The notes beneath the pieces were generated by a model. The model was not told where the DNA came from. It saw only the letters and a program-made list of their open reading frames with translations, and made no database searches. The translations under genes were made by a program, and so were the position numbers. A DNA stretch of 64,000 nucleotides from Collinsella aerofaciens (GTDB lineage Bacteria > Actinomycetota > Coriobacteriia > Coriobacteriales > Coriobacteriaceae): the NCBI RefSeq assembly GCF_015670745.1, contig NZ_JADPCH010000007.1:1-64000 (forward strand), read 5' to 3'. Below, in pieces: positions 41,988 to 50,203 of the stretch; the stretch's first letter is position 1, and each line of letters opens with the position of its first letter.

Positions 41988-42719
41988 CTAGTTACTGCGC
42001 TGGTGGTAAACCTTGTATTTAAACTGATCGGCACGAGCAACCGAGAGTGTGTACTCCACTACCTCGTTTGACTCGTTATACGTAGTCCTGACCAAATCGA
42101 GCACAGGCGAGCCCTCGACAATTCCCAAAAGGTGGGCATCGGTGGGACGGGCTATGCTCGCATAGAACTCCTCTTCGGCCACGCGAATCTTTTGCTGAAA
42201 GTCCTGCTCAATCACATCGTAAAGCGGCTTACGCTCCAGCAGCGGTCGCTTTAGGGACAGAAATTGACGAACCGGTAGATAGCTGCGTTCGACCATCATG
42301 GGCATGTTGTCGGCAGAACGAAGGCGCTTGAGCTTAAAAATGCGATCACCGATGCGCAATCCCATATGCTCGGCCAGATTCTTATCGGCCTCCATCTCGC
42401 AAAACTCGAGAATCGTGGTCTCGGGTTCTCGACCCATCGCGCGCATCTGCTCGGTAAAGCTGTAGGACTGCATAAGATTGGTTGCTTTTGCCGAACGGTC
42501 GGTCACAAAGGTACCGCGACCGTGCTGCCGAACCACCAGTCCTAAACGCTCCAGTTCCTGCAGAGCCAGGCGTACCGTAGTGCGCGAGAGACCATAGCGC
42601 TCCGAAAGTTCGCGCTCGGAAGGAATCATGTCACCGGCGCGATATTCATGGTCAATCTTTTCGGTCAGAATATCGACCAGCTGATCGTACAGCGGTTGCT
42701 TACGCGCTCCGATCGCCAT
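41988..42719 (-). CDS. GntR/HutC-family regulator (AgaR-like)
   Basis: 243 aa. Winged helix ([50 protein letters not shown]) and UTRA domain (TILEFCEMEADKNLAEHMGL, VERSYLPVRQFLSLKRPLL). It lies between the PTS operon and agaS, both of which carry the CTGGT-N4-ACCAG word. Probable regulator of GalNAc or galactosamine use. GGGAGG precedes the ATG. Confidence 0.9.
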   Translation of the reverse strand: MAIGARKQPLYDQLVDILTEKIDHEYRAGDMIPSERELSERYGLSRTTVRLALQELERLGLVVRQHGRGTFVTDRSAKATNLMQSYSFTEQMRAMGREPETTILEFCEMEADKNLAEHMGLRIGDRIFKLKRLRSADNMPMMVERSYLPVRQFLSLKRPLLERKPLYDVIEQDFQQKIRVAEEEFYASIARPTDAHLLGIVEGSPVLDLVRTTYNESNEVVEYTLSVARADQFKYKVYHQRSN

Positions 42720-42799
42720 CCTATCCTCCCTTTTGCTCGAATTCGGCTAACTACCTAGGGTGTTTAGCATTATCTGTCTGCCACACCCGAATCAACAAG

Positions 42800-42840
42800 A
42801 AAACAAAAGCCGCGCGCTCTTTCGAGCACGCGGCTTTTAA
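42800..42840 (-). terminator. Terminator of the mannose-family PTS operon
   Basis: AAAAGCCGCG/CGCGGCTTTT stem with flanking TTTTGTTTTC on the minus strand. Confidence 0.88.
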
Positions 42841-42904
42841 CATACACATGGCTTAAGGGGTCGGGGTGTGAGCCGCGTAGGGACACACCCCTCAAGCTAG
42901 AGCC

Positions 42905-43987
42905 TTACCAGATGCTCGGCCAGAGACCAAGCGGGCCAGCGCCCAGGATGCCAAGGACGAAGAGCAGGAGAATGCCCTTGGTCGGGGTCCAGCTGTGCTT
43001 AGCGAACATGTAGTAAAGCAGCAGCGTAAGCATAAGCGGGACGAGCTTCGGGACGATGGTGTTGAGGGTGTCGGCAACAGAGAAGTTGACCGGATCCTCG
43101 GTAACGGTGCCGTAGGTAACGGACTCCATGCCGTTGCCCAGATCGGTGACGCCGCACTCGACAGCGTTGCCGTCGGCATCGGAAGCGGTGAGGGCGTTGC
43201 CGTCCTCATCGGTCATGGCGATGGTACCGGCCTCAGCGGTCTCGGTATCGATACCCTCCATACCGGTGAAGTTCTCGGCCTCCTTCTCGGAGACGATCAC
43301 GGTAGTAGCGGAGAGGCCACGGGTGGTGCCGTTGGGGATCTGGAGGTTGATCTGGGTGCCACCCATGGTGACGACCAGGCAACCGACGACGAAGACGCCC
43401 ATGATGGAAGCGGCACGCGTGAAGGCCTGCATGTTGGCGGTCAGAGCGTCAATAGCGCTGGTGCCAAGCTTGTAGGACCAGTTCATGAGCCAGAAGCGCA
43501 GAGCGAACTGGACGACGTTGAAGATCACCAGGAAGATGATCGGTGCAGCGGCGTTGCCGTTGATGGCCATGTTGGAGGTGATGCCGGCCGTGATAGGCAC
43601 GAGCGTCAGCCAGAACAGGGCGTCACCGATACCACCGAGCGGGCCCATTGCGGCGACGCGGACGGCGCGGATCGTGGGGATGTCAACCTTGTTCTGCTCG
43701 AGCGAAAGCACGATGCCCATAACAAAGGTGACGAGGAACGGGTGGGTGTTGAAGAACTCCAGGTTGTGGCTCATGGAAGCCGCGAGGTCGTTCTTGTTGG
43801 TGTGGATCTTCTCCAGACCGGGGATGATGGAGTAAAGCCAGCCAGCGGCCTGCATGCGCTCGTAGTTGAACGATGCCTGCAGGAAGCAGGAGCGCCAAGC
43901 CATCTTGTTGAGGGTCTTCTGGTCGAGCTGCGGAGCAGGAGTGAGATCCTCGTAGTGCTCCGGGATCACATACTCATTAGATGCCAT
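42905..43987 (-). CDS. PTS mannose/fructose/sorbose-family IID component with a large insertion
   Basis: 360 aa, clearly longer than the usual 270-300. The N-terminal IID core is normal (RSCFLQASFNYERMQAAGW, AAMGPLGGIGDALFW). Between residues about 219 and 300, before the last membrane segments, there is a soluble acidic/Gly/Thr-rich insert. The C-terminus (TLNTIVPKLVPLML, LLLFVLGILGAGPLGLWPSI) is IID again. Start at 43987 with GGAGG upstream; it overlaps the IIC stop by 11 bases. Partner of IIC in the membrane; substrate probably GalNAc or galactosamine, from context. Confidence 0.9.
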   Translation of the reverse strand: MASNEYVIPEHYEDLTPAPQLDQKTLNKMAWRSCFLQASFNYERMQAAGWLYSIIPGLEKIHTNKNDLAASMSHNLEFFNTHPFLVTFVMGIVLSLEQNKVDIPTIRAVRVAAMGPLGGIGDALFWLTLVPITAGITSNMAINGNAAAPIIFLVIFNVVQFALRFWLMNWSYKLGTSAIDALTANMQAFTRAASIMGVFVVGCLVVTMGGTQINLQIPNGTTRGLSATTVIVSEKEAENFTGMEGIDTETAEAGTIAMTDEDGNALTASDADGNAVECGVTDLGNGMESVTYGTVTEDPVNFSVADTLNTIVPKLVPLMLTLLLYYMFAKHSWTPTKGILLLFVLGILGAGPLGLWPSIW

Positions 43988-44777
43988 CTTCGAAGTCACC
44001 TCCGTCAGAAACAGCTGCACCCTTCAGCTCGGTCTGCTGCTGGAAGTCCCAGAAAGCGATGCCGAAGCCGATGAGAGCGAGGATGAGCAGAGCAGGGGTT
44101 GCCAGCGAATCGTTGGCAACGGTGATGAGCGCGAGGCCAAAGCCCATGAGGAAGAAGCCCCACATATCGCGGTTCATCATAACCTTGAGCAGGACGGCGA
44201 AGCCGACGAAGCGCATCATGCCGCCTGCAGCGGAGAGACCGGTCTGCAGCCAAGTCGGGATGGCAGAAGCGATGGTCTGACCGATGGTAGCGCCAGCGAT
44301 GAAGAACAGGGTGACGACGACAGCGAAGATCAGGCCGAGCAGAGCCATGGCGAAGTAGTTCAGGCGCTCGATGCCCTTGGTGTCCGCGTTGTGAGCCATG
44401 TTATCGGCCGTGGACATAAGCGGGGACATAAGCGTGAAGACCAGGGTAACGCCGAGCTGGCCAAGCAGAGCGAACGGAATGGCGAGACCGACTGCCGCGT
44501 TGGGCTCGAGGCCCGTGGCGATAGCGAGAATGGCTGCCATGATGCCGCCGATGACGGCGTTAGGCGGCTGAGCGCCTCCGATCGGCATGTTGCCGATCGT
44601 CATGAGCTGATAGGTACCACCCACGAGAAGACCGGTGTTGAGGTCGCCAAGGATAAGACCGATGACGGCGCCGGTGACGATGGGCTGATAGAGAGACTCG
44701 AGGAAGTCAAACTGGTCGATTGCCGCGATGAACGTGACGACGAAGACCAGAGCGATCTGGATGATCGAGTATTCCAT
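43977..44777 (-). CDS. PTS mannose/fructose/sorbose-family IIC component
   Basis: 266 aa, polytopic. FVVTFIAAIDQFDFLESLYQ, GLILGDLNTGLLVGGTYQLM and GGAQPPNAVIGGIMAAILAI are typical of the AgaW/ManY family. Strong AAGGAGGAG before the ATG. Follows the IIB gene with a gap of about 90 bases. Confidence 0.93.
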   Translation of the reverse strand: MEYSIIQIALVFVVTFIAAIDQFDFLESLYQPIVTGAVIGLILGDLNTGLLVGGTYQLMTIGNMPIGGAQPPNAVIGGIMAAILAIATGLEPNAAVGLAIPFALLGQLGVTLVFTLMSPLMSTADNMAHNADTKGIERLNYFAMALLGLIFAVVVTLFFIAGATIGQTIASAIPTWLQTGLSAAGGMMRFVGFAVLLKVMMNRDMWGFFLMGFGLALITVANDSLATPALLILALIGFGIAFWDFQQQTELKGAAVSDGGDFEDGI

Positions 44778-44867
44778 CTTGCTCCTCCTTTCAAAATGTA
44801 TGTACGCACTTTGGATTTCACGTACAGAACGTCAGGGTTTCACTCCTGACAACGTGGATCACGAGGA

Positions 44868-45350
44868 TTACGAGAAGAGCTTGCTCGTGTCCTCAACAGG
44901 CGTGCTCGGAACGCGCCTGATCTCCAACTCCACCCCCAATTCCTGCAGCTCTTTAAACGCAGCGACATCCTCGTCGTTAACTGCGACGGAGGTGGCGACT
45001 TGGCGCTTTCCTTCCGACATGTGCATGTTGCCGATGTTTACCTTCTTTATAGGCACACCGCCCTTGACGAGCGTAAGCACGTCTTCCGGTGTTTCGGCCA
45101 CGATGAAGATCTTCTGGCGCGGGCTCGCCTTGCCAATGACGTCGATGGTCTTCTGCAGAGAGAAGAAACGCGTAGCGACGCCGGCGGGAGCGGCCATCTT
45201 CATGAGGTTCTGGCGCATGGTGTTGGACGCCACGTCGTCGTTGGCGACGAGGATGAGGTTGGAGCCCAGGGTGGAGTTCCACTGGGTGGCAACCTGACCA
45301 TGAACCAGTCGGTTATCGATGCGGGTAAGAAGAATGTTGGGTTCTGCCAT
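44868..45350 (-). CDS. PTS mannose/fructose/sorbose-family IIB component
   Basis: 160 aa with the intact phospho-His in LLTRIDNRLVHGQV. It receives phosphate from the IIA at 45668 and passes it to the sugar in IIC/IID. GAAAGGAAG precedes the ATG. It is the active relative of the orphan protein at 35130. Confidence 0.93.
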   Translation of the reverse strand: MAEPNILLTRIDNRLVHGQVATQWNSTLGSNLILVANDDVASNTMRQNLMKMAAPAGVATRFFSLQKTIDVIGKASPRQKIFIVAETPEDVLTLVKGGVPIKKVNIGNMHMSEGKRQVATSVAVNDEDVAAFKELQELGVELEIRRVPSTPVEDTSKLFS

Positions 45351-45386
45351 GTTGATCAGCTTCCTTTCGTTATTTGCTGACGACAG

Positions 45387-45668
45387 TTACTTGATCTCCT
45401 GAATCGCGTAACGCGAAACATCTACGACGGCTCCGGATCGGACTTTGATCTGGACCTTCTCGCCTTCGATGCCTTTGACGGTTCCGTAGATACCGCCGGC
45501 GAAAAGAACCTCTTGACCCGGCTTGAGCTCGGTGTGCAGCTCCTTGAAGTACTTCTGCTTCTTCTTCATGTTGATTTGCGACCAGATGGTGTAAATCAAG
45601 CCCATGATGACAAGCAGGCCTAAAAGGGCGACCGAGGAGCTCAGGACGTTGGCTCCGAAATCGGCCAT
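45387..45668 (-). CDS. yajC: YajC-family small membrane protein in the PTS operon
   Basis: 93 aa. One N-terminal membrane helix (about 10-31: SSVALLGLLVIMGLIYTIW), a basic KKKQKYFKELH stretch, then the YajC soluble domain (LKPGQEVLFAGGIYGTVKGI, VSRYAIQEIK). YajC normally works with SecDF in protein export, but YajC-like genes also lie in some streptococcal amino-sugar PTS operons. It overlaps the IIA stop as TAATG, so the two are translationally coupled. Confidence 0.88.
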   Translation of the reverse strand: MADFGANVLSSSVALLGLLVIMGLIYTIWSQINMKKKQKYFKELHTELKPGQEVLFAGGIYGTVKGIEGEKVQIKVRSGAVVDVSRYAIQEIK

Positions 45669-46111
45669 TAGATGCCGTCCTCGTCGCCGAAGATATCCTC
45701 TTCGTCGGAGCCGGCAACGGATGCGACCGTCTGGGCGGTGATGCCCGTCTGGCCAACGGTCACGGCCTGCTCGCCAAGCTCGGCGAGCGTGGCGTTGCCG
45801 CGGAGGAACAGAAGCTCAATAACCATGGGAAGGTTGGTGCCGGTCAGAACCTCGACGTTGTCGACATCCTGGGCAATCATCATCGCCTGGTTGAACGGGG
45901 TGCCGCCAAGCAGGTCGGTAAAGACGAGCACGCCATCGCACTCCTCGCGCATGGCGGTAATAGCGGCGCGGAGATCCTCACCGTAGGAAGCAGCCTGGTC
46001 GCCCTCAAAAGGAACGACGGTAAAAGCGGGCTGGTCGCCAGCAACCATAGCGATAGCGCTTGCGAGGCCGGGTGCGAACTGTCCATGACCGGTAAGAATA
46101 AAGCCAACCAT
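45668..46111 (-). CDS. PTS mannose-family IIA component
   Basis: 147 aa. The phospho-His sits in FILTGHGQFAPGL, and FTDLLGGTPFNQA is the second family motif. First gene of a IIA-yajC-IIB-IIC-IID operon. The C-terminal 15 residues are acidic. GAAGGGA precedes the ATG. The leader carries a CTGGTAGTAACCA site. Confidence 0.93.
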   Translation of the reverse strand: MVGFILTGHGQFAPGLASAIAMVAGDQPAFTVVPFEGDQAASYGEDLRAAITAMREECDGVLVFTDLLGGTPFNQAMMIAQDVDNVEVLTGTNLPMVIELLFLRGNATLAELGEQAVTVGQTGITAQTVASVAGSDEEDIFGDEDGI

Positions 46112-46227
46112 TCAAATTTCCCTTCCGAAGGTGTGTACGATCTGAGTCCGATGATTTTCGGAAGCCAGCGGGCGCTCGCCCTTAAAGCTTCTTAGAAAGC
46201 GTACTTTGAAGACCAGTGGTTTCTAAA

Positions 46228-46241
46228 CTGGTAGTAACCAC
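46228..46241. promoter_or_regulatory. Candidate GntR operator at the PTS operon
   Basis: CTGGTAGTAACCAC, one base from the copy at agaS. Confidence 0.6.
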
Positions 46242-46314
46242 GTGACGTGTTGTTGTCACTATATCACCCCAGAAGAGGTCGCTTTCGTTGATTCATACGG
46301 TAAAACTTTTTTGC

Positions 46315-46346
46315 ACCGCTCACGGTGATAAATCGACCGTTTACCG
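46315..46346 (+). promoter_or_regulatory. 21-bp-spaced ACCG tandem site (mannose-type PTS)
   Basis: ACCGCTCACGG at 46315 and ACCGTTTACCGG at 46336, 21 bp apart. It points away from the operon. Confidence 0.5.
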
Positions 46347-46534
46347 GTCGTTAACACTTCTACCTGCGGTTTTGAAACCGTTCCGAAATGCTTTGGCAAA
46401 AGATCGGATCTTTTCCTGTGTCTAAACAACGCAGGGCGGCTAAAAATAGCGTGTAGAAAAATTGCAGGTCATTGTGAAGATATGTGAATTGGTCTTTTTG
46501 ACTTAATACCAGTTAGAACCAGTTTTGAGATTAT

Positions 46535-46564
46535 CGGTGAACGGTAGTTTTCGACCGTTCACCG
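46535..46564. promoter_or_regulatory. Inverted ACCG pair
   Basis: CGGTGAACGGT, 8 bases, ACCGTTCACCG: exact inverted copies of the same motif. Confidence 0.5.
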
Positions 46565-46662
46565 GTTACTTGCAATCGTTTGCAGTCGTTTTCCCAGATG
46601 AATTAGGGAAACACAATGGAGCGCTTGCGCGGGCGCGAGGCCTACCCCAGTGGTTTCGGCAG

Positions 46663-46700
46663 CAAAAAGCCCGCTAGAACGTTGTCCGTTCTAGCGGGCT
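46663..46700 (-). terminator. Terminator of the SurA-like gene
   Basis: 13-bp perfect stem AGCCCGCTAGAAC/GTTCTAGCGGGCT with TTTTT on the minus strand. Confidence 0.92.
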
Positions 46701-46742
46701 AAATCAGGCAGATCGGCTAGCGCGCAGTAGTGCAGGCAAACC

Positions 46743-47837
46743 TTACGCAAACAGGCCGTAGATGCTGATGTTGGCCTTGGCGTAGAGGCCGTTCGCATAC
46801 TCGGTCCACTTGGAGCTGGCGCTCGAAGCCTGCGAGGAATACTGCTGGTAGGCGGTGTAATAGGCGGTCATGGCCTGCTTATAGGTCGCACTATCGGCCG
46901 TAAAGGCATCGTCGGCAAAGGCCTTGGCATAGGTGCTGTCGGCGTCCTTCCAAGTGCCCTTCTCGCTATCCCACTCGTCACCGGCAAGGTTGATGATGTA
47001 GTCGGCGTAGTCCTTGCTCGCGGTCTCCTCGTTGCCGTCAGCAGGCTCGGTCGGAGCGGTCGGCATGCTTGCGGAGCTATCGCCCACCTTCTTCTTGTAG
47101 AGCTTCTGCAGCGTCGCAGACTGGCGGACGATCTGCTTGGCCTGATCCTTGGACACGCCGTACTGCGTGGCCATGGTCTTGTAGTCGGAGGTACCGATGG
47201 AATCCTCGGCGTACTGCTTCATTTCCTTGGAAGAGACGGTAATGCCCTCGTCCTCGGCAGCGTCCAGCAGAATCTGGTTGCGCACGTAGGACAGGATAAC
47301 GTCGGCAGACGGAGCGGTGTAATTGCCGTCGTCGTTCTTGACGGTGTCGAGGCTATACTGGCTCTCGATGGCCTCACGCGCGGTGATGTCGCTCTTCTTG
47401 CCGTTGTAGCTATAGCTTGCCACGGTCGAATCGAGCTGGTCCTCGGTCAGGGTCGCCGAGCCGACGCCCTTGCCGCCAAAACCGCCATTGCCGATAAAGA
47501 AGCCGACCACGGCAGCGATCACGACGGCGACCACAAAGGCGGCAATCATCGTCTTCTTGTGCTTGGATGCGCGGTCGTCTTCGTCGGAACCCAGGATATC
47601 GTCGTCCTCGTCCTGCTCCTCGGGCATGAGGTTCTCGTCGGCGGCGTCCGCGGCGATCTTTGCCTCCAGGCGAGCGTCCTCCTCCTCGGCCGTCGTACCG
47701 GCGGCAATATGTTCGGCAGACGTACCGGCGACCAGATCGATCTTCTCCTCCTCATCACCATCGGGGCCTTCGCCGCGCTCGATGATCTGGATGCCGTCGA
47801 TCTCGTCCTTCTCGTCCTTCTTTTGAATCAGACCCAT
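46743..47837 (-). CDS. Membrane-anchored SurA/PrsA N-terminal-like protein
   Basis: 364 aa. A long acidic cytoplasmic N-terminus (1-90) is followed by KHKK and one membrane helix (about 95-117), a Gly-rich linker, then an extracytoplasmic helical domain like the chaperone part of SurA/PrsA (ADVILSYVRNQILLDAAEDE, SKEMKQYAEDSIG). No parvulin isomerase domain is seen; the rest is a Tyr/Ser/Ala-rich helical region. Probably a cell-envelope folding factor; function inferred. AAGGAG precedes the ATG. Confidence 0.7.
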   Translation of the reverse strand: MGLIQKKDEKDEIDGIQIIERGEGPDGDEEEKIDLVAGTSAEHIAAGTTAEEEDARLEAKIAADAADENLMPEEQDEDDDILGSDEDDRASKHKKTMIAAFVVAVVIAAVVGFFIGNGGFGGKGVGSATLTEDQLDSTVASYSYNGKKSDITAREAIESQYSLDTVKNDDGNYTAPSADVILSYVRNQILLDAAEDEGITVSSKEMKQYAEDSIGTSDYKTMATQYGVSKDQAKQIVRQSATLQKLYKKKVGDSSASMPTAPTEPADGNEETASKDYADYIINLAGDEWDSEKGTWKDADSTYAKAFADDAFTADSATYKQAMTAYYTAYQQYSSQASSASSKWTEYANGLYAKANISIYGLFA

Positions 47838-47870
47838 ATCAGTTACTCCTTGTTAGGAAACATAGTCCGC

Positions 47871-47904
47871 AATAGAATACGCCCGACAAAGCGCCGGGCG
47901 TATT
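47871..47904 (-). terminator. Possible terminator of the icd operon
   Basis: AATACGCCCG/CGGGCGTATT stem, weak T run, just before the next gene. Confidence 0.6.
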
Positions 47905-47963
47905 GATTCTCAGGTTATACGCAAACACTTAAGTACTATTTAGGCGTTTGCAGTCTGCATGCC

Positions 47964-49049
47964 TTAGGCCAGGTGCGCGATAACGGCATCGGCAAAGGCC
48001 TGCGTGCCCACAGCGCCCTCAACGGAGCCGGTCTGGGCACGACGAACGTCGCCGGTAACCTGCTCACCCTCGTCGAGCGTGGCAGACACGGCGGCGCGGA
48101 TACGATTGGCCGCATCATTCTCGCCCAGATGATCGAGCATCATAGCCGCAGACAGGATCTCGGCCGTGGGGTTGGCGATATCCTGGCCCGCGATATCGGG
48201 CGCGGAGCCGTGCGTTGCCTCAAAGATGGCGCAGTCGGCACCGATGTTGGAACCCGGGGCCATCCCTAAGCCGCCCACCAGGCCGGCGCACAGGTCACTC
48301 ACGATGTCGCCGTACAGGTTGGGCAGCACCAGGACATCGAAGTCGTTGGGGTTCTGGACCAGACCCATGCAGGTGGCGTCGACGATCTTGTCGTTGAACT
48401 CGATATCGGGATAGTTGGCGGCCACCTCTCGCGCCACGCGCAGGAACAGGCCGTCGGTCGCCTTCATGATGTTGGCCTTGTGCACGGCCGTCACCTTTTT
48501 GCGGCCGCAACGGCGGGCATACTCAAAGGCATACTCCACAATGCGGCGGCTCTTGGCGATAGAGATCGGCTTGATCGAGATCGCGGAATCGACGGCGAAG
48601 GTCTTTTGGCCCGAACGCTCGACGAGCTGCGAGAGCTCCTCGACCTCGGCAGCGCCCTCATCGAACTCGATGCCGGCGTAGAGGTCCTCGGTGTTCTCGC
48701 GCACGATAACCAGGTCGACATCGCGGAAGCGCGAGCCGTCGCCCGGCTGCGACAGGCAGGGGCGCACGCAGGCGTACAGGTCGAAGTGCTTGCGCAGGGC
48801 CACGTTAACGCTGCGGAAACCCGTGCCGACCGGTGTGGTGATGGGACCCTTGATGGCAACCTTGGTCTCGGCGACCGCATCGAGCACGTGCTGGGGCAGC
48901 GGCGTGCCAAACTCGTCCATGACGCCGGCGCCGGCCTCCTGGACGTTCCAGTTGATCTGGACACCGGTGGCCTCGACCACGCGGCGCATGGCCTGCGTAA
49001 TCTCGGGACCGATACCGTCACCGGGAATCAGGACTACATCGTGCGCCAT
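47964..49049 (-). CDS. icd: Isocitrate/isopropylmalate dehydrogenase family protein (NAD-type isocitrate dehydrogenase)
   Basis: 361 aa. [14 protein letters not shown] at the N-terminus, the substrate loop [32 protein letters not shown], the catalytic region [20 protein letters not shown], and [14 protein letters not shown]. The serine in the [10 protein letters not shown] loop supports isocitrate over isopropylmalate. It lies 6 bases after the HEAT-like gene. No other TCA gene is in the window, so the likely role is glutamate precursor supply. Confidence 0.88.
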   Translation of the reverse strand: MAHDVVLIPGDGIGPEITQAMRRVVEATGVQINWNVQEAGAGVMDEFGTPLPQHVLDAVAETKVAIKGPITTPVGTGFRSVNVALRKHFDLYACVRPCLSQPGDGSRFRDVDLVIVRENTEDLYAGIEFDEGAAEVEELSQLVERSGQKTFAVDSAISIKPISIAKSRRIVEYAFEYARRCGRKKVTAVHKANIMKATDGLFLRVAREVAANYPDIEFNDKIVDATCMGLVQNPNDFDVLVLPNLYGDIVSDLCAGLVGGLGMAPGSNIGADCAIFEATHGSAPDIAGQDIANPTAEILSAAMMLDHLGENDAANRIRAAVSATLDEGEQVTGDVRRAQTGSVEGAVGTQAFADAVIAHLA

Positions 49050-49055
49050 AATCTG

Positions 49056-49754
49056 TTACTCCTCGTCTTCGGCGTCGTCAGATTTTTTAACGCTAGCACG
49101 CTTCTTCTTTTTGGAGAGATCAAGGTCAAAGCGTTTAACAAGCATTTCGCAAATCTCGCTCGAACGGGCTTTGAGATAGCTGCCCTTGCCGTTCTCGGCG
49201 TCGAACTTAAGGCGCAGCGCGAGCTTCTCGGCGACCTCGGCGTCAATCTCGCCCTGGCCAAACTCGTACAGGCAACCGAGCATGTCGCGATACTCGAGGT
49301 CGCCGTGGTAGCACTGGATGGCCTCGTCCAGGATGGGCCAAGCCTCGCGCGAACGCTCGACGCTCGTGGCGCCCCACACGCACAGCAGGCGGAAGGCAGC
49401 ATAGCGCAGCGTGGAGGAGATCTCGTCGAACAGTGCGGTCTCGGCACCCTCAAAGGCATCGCCCAGCTGCTCGGGGCAGGTGGTGGCGAGCGCCGTCAGG
49501 GCATCGAGGGCCTCCCAGCGGGTCTGAGCCTCGGGGCGGTCGAGCGCCTCGATCAGCGCGGGCACGCAGGGCACGACGCGCTGCGGATCGCGCTCGGCAA
49601 GCAGGTGCAGCACGCGGGCGGCAAACTGGCGGATGCGGCGCGTGGGGCAGCCGAGTTCCTTGACCAGACGGTCGACGGCGTTCTCGTTCTCCTCTGCCAG
49701 CTGAAGCTGTGCCAGCTCCTCGTCGGTGAGCTGTTCGTCTTTGTTTTCTGCCAT
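49056..49754 (-). CDS. HEAT-repeat-like protein of unknown function
   Basis: 232 aa, acidic N-terminus, then helical repeats (RRIRQFAARVLHLLAERDPQ, VVPCVPALIEALDRPEAQTR, WEALDALTALATTCPEQLGD) that look like HEAT or armadillo units. A lysine-rich stretch (SKKKKRASVKK) and an acidic end follow. Probably a protein-binding scaffold. Its gene is directly upstream of icd. AGAGG precedes the ATG. Confidence 0.7.
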   Translation of the reverse strand: MAENKDEQLTDEELAQLQLAEENENAVDRLVKELGCPTRRIRQFAARVLHLLAERDPQRVVPCVPALIEALDRPEAQTRWEALDALTALATTCPEQLGDAFEGAETALFDEISSTLRYAAFRLLCVWGATSVERSREAWPILDEAIQCYHGDLEYRDMLGCLYEFGQGEIDAEVAEKLALRLKFDAENGKGSYLKARSSEICEMLVKRFDLDLSKKKKRASVKKSDDAEDEE

Positions 49755-49769
49755 AGTTACCTCTTCTTA

Positions 49770-50198
49770 CTATTTCTTAGCGTGCTTGCCAGCACCCTTG
49801 CTGTCATCGGTGACCGAGATGAGCTGTCGGTCGGCCGCGCCATTGCGACGCGCACGGCGGCGTTCCTCGGCGTCGCCCGCGTCGGCGGCGGCGCGATGAG
49901 CCTTGTTGACGTTAAAGACCTCGTCGTGCTTGCGCCACGGACCGACGGACTCGCCAAAGCTCATCTTAAGACCGGCGATAAAGCCGCCGAGCCAGCCGAT
50001 CGGCGCAAACTGCACCAGCGGGAACAGCGAGAACACCCAGGTTAGCAGGACGACTGCCGCCGCACCTGCAAAGTTGGCGATCCAGTAGTCGCGCTTGGTG
50101 ATGACGCGCTTTTCGCACGCCCACTGGCCGCACAAAAAGCCAATATAGATCGCAAAGATAAAGAGCACCAACGCGAGCACCACGAACGTCCAGCTCAT
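49770..50198 (-). CDS. Small membrane protein of unknown function
   Basis: 142 aa. Two hydrophobic segments (about 3-25 and 43-62), a short amphipathic region containing IGWLGGFIAGLKMSFGESVG, then a basic soluble tail with RRRARR. I do not recognise a family. GGGGAG lies before the start. Five bases separate it from the dehydrogenase gene upstream and 15 from the next gene, so it is inside an operon. Confidence 0.7.
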   Translation of the reverse strand: MSWTFVVLALVLFIFAIYIGFLCGQWACEKRVITKRDYWIANFAGAAAVVLLTWVFSLFPLVQFAPIGWLGGFIAGLKMSFGESVGPWRKHDEVFNVNKAHRAAADAGDAEERRRARRNGAADRQLISVTDDSKGAGKHAKK

Positions 50199-50203
50199 GG
50201 GCG

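Larger units (their letters stand above)
46112..46742. other. Long non-coding region upstream of the mannose-family PTS operon
   Basis: 631 bases without a gene, AT-rich between 46260 and 46620. It holds CTGGT/ACCAG words at 46228 and 46508-46523, the ACCG pair at 46315, the inverted ACCG pair at 46535, a TCTACCTGCGG word shared with the element at 11454, and the terminator at 46663. I see no RNA gene in it. Confidence 0.6.
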
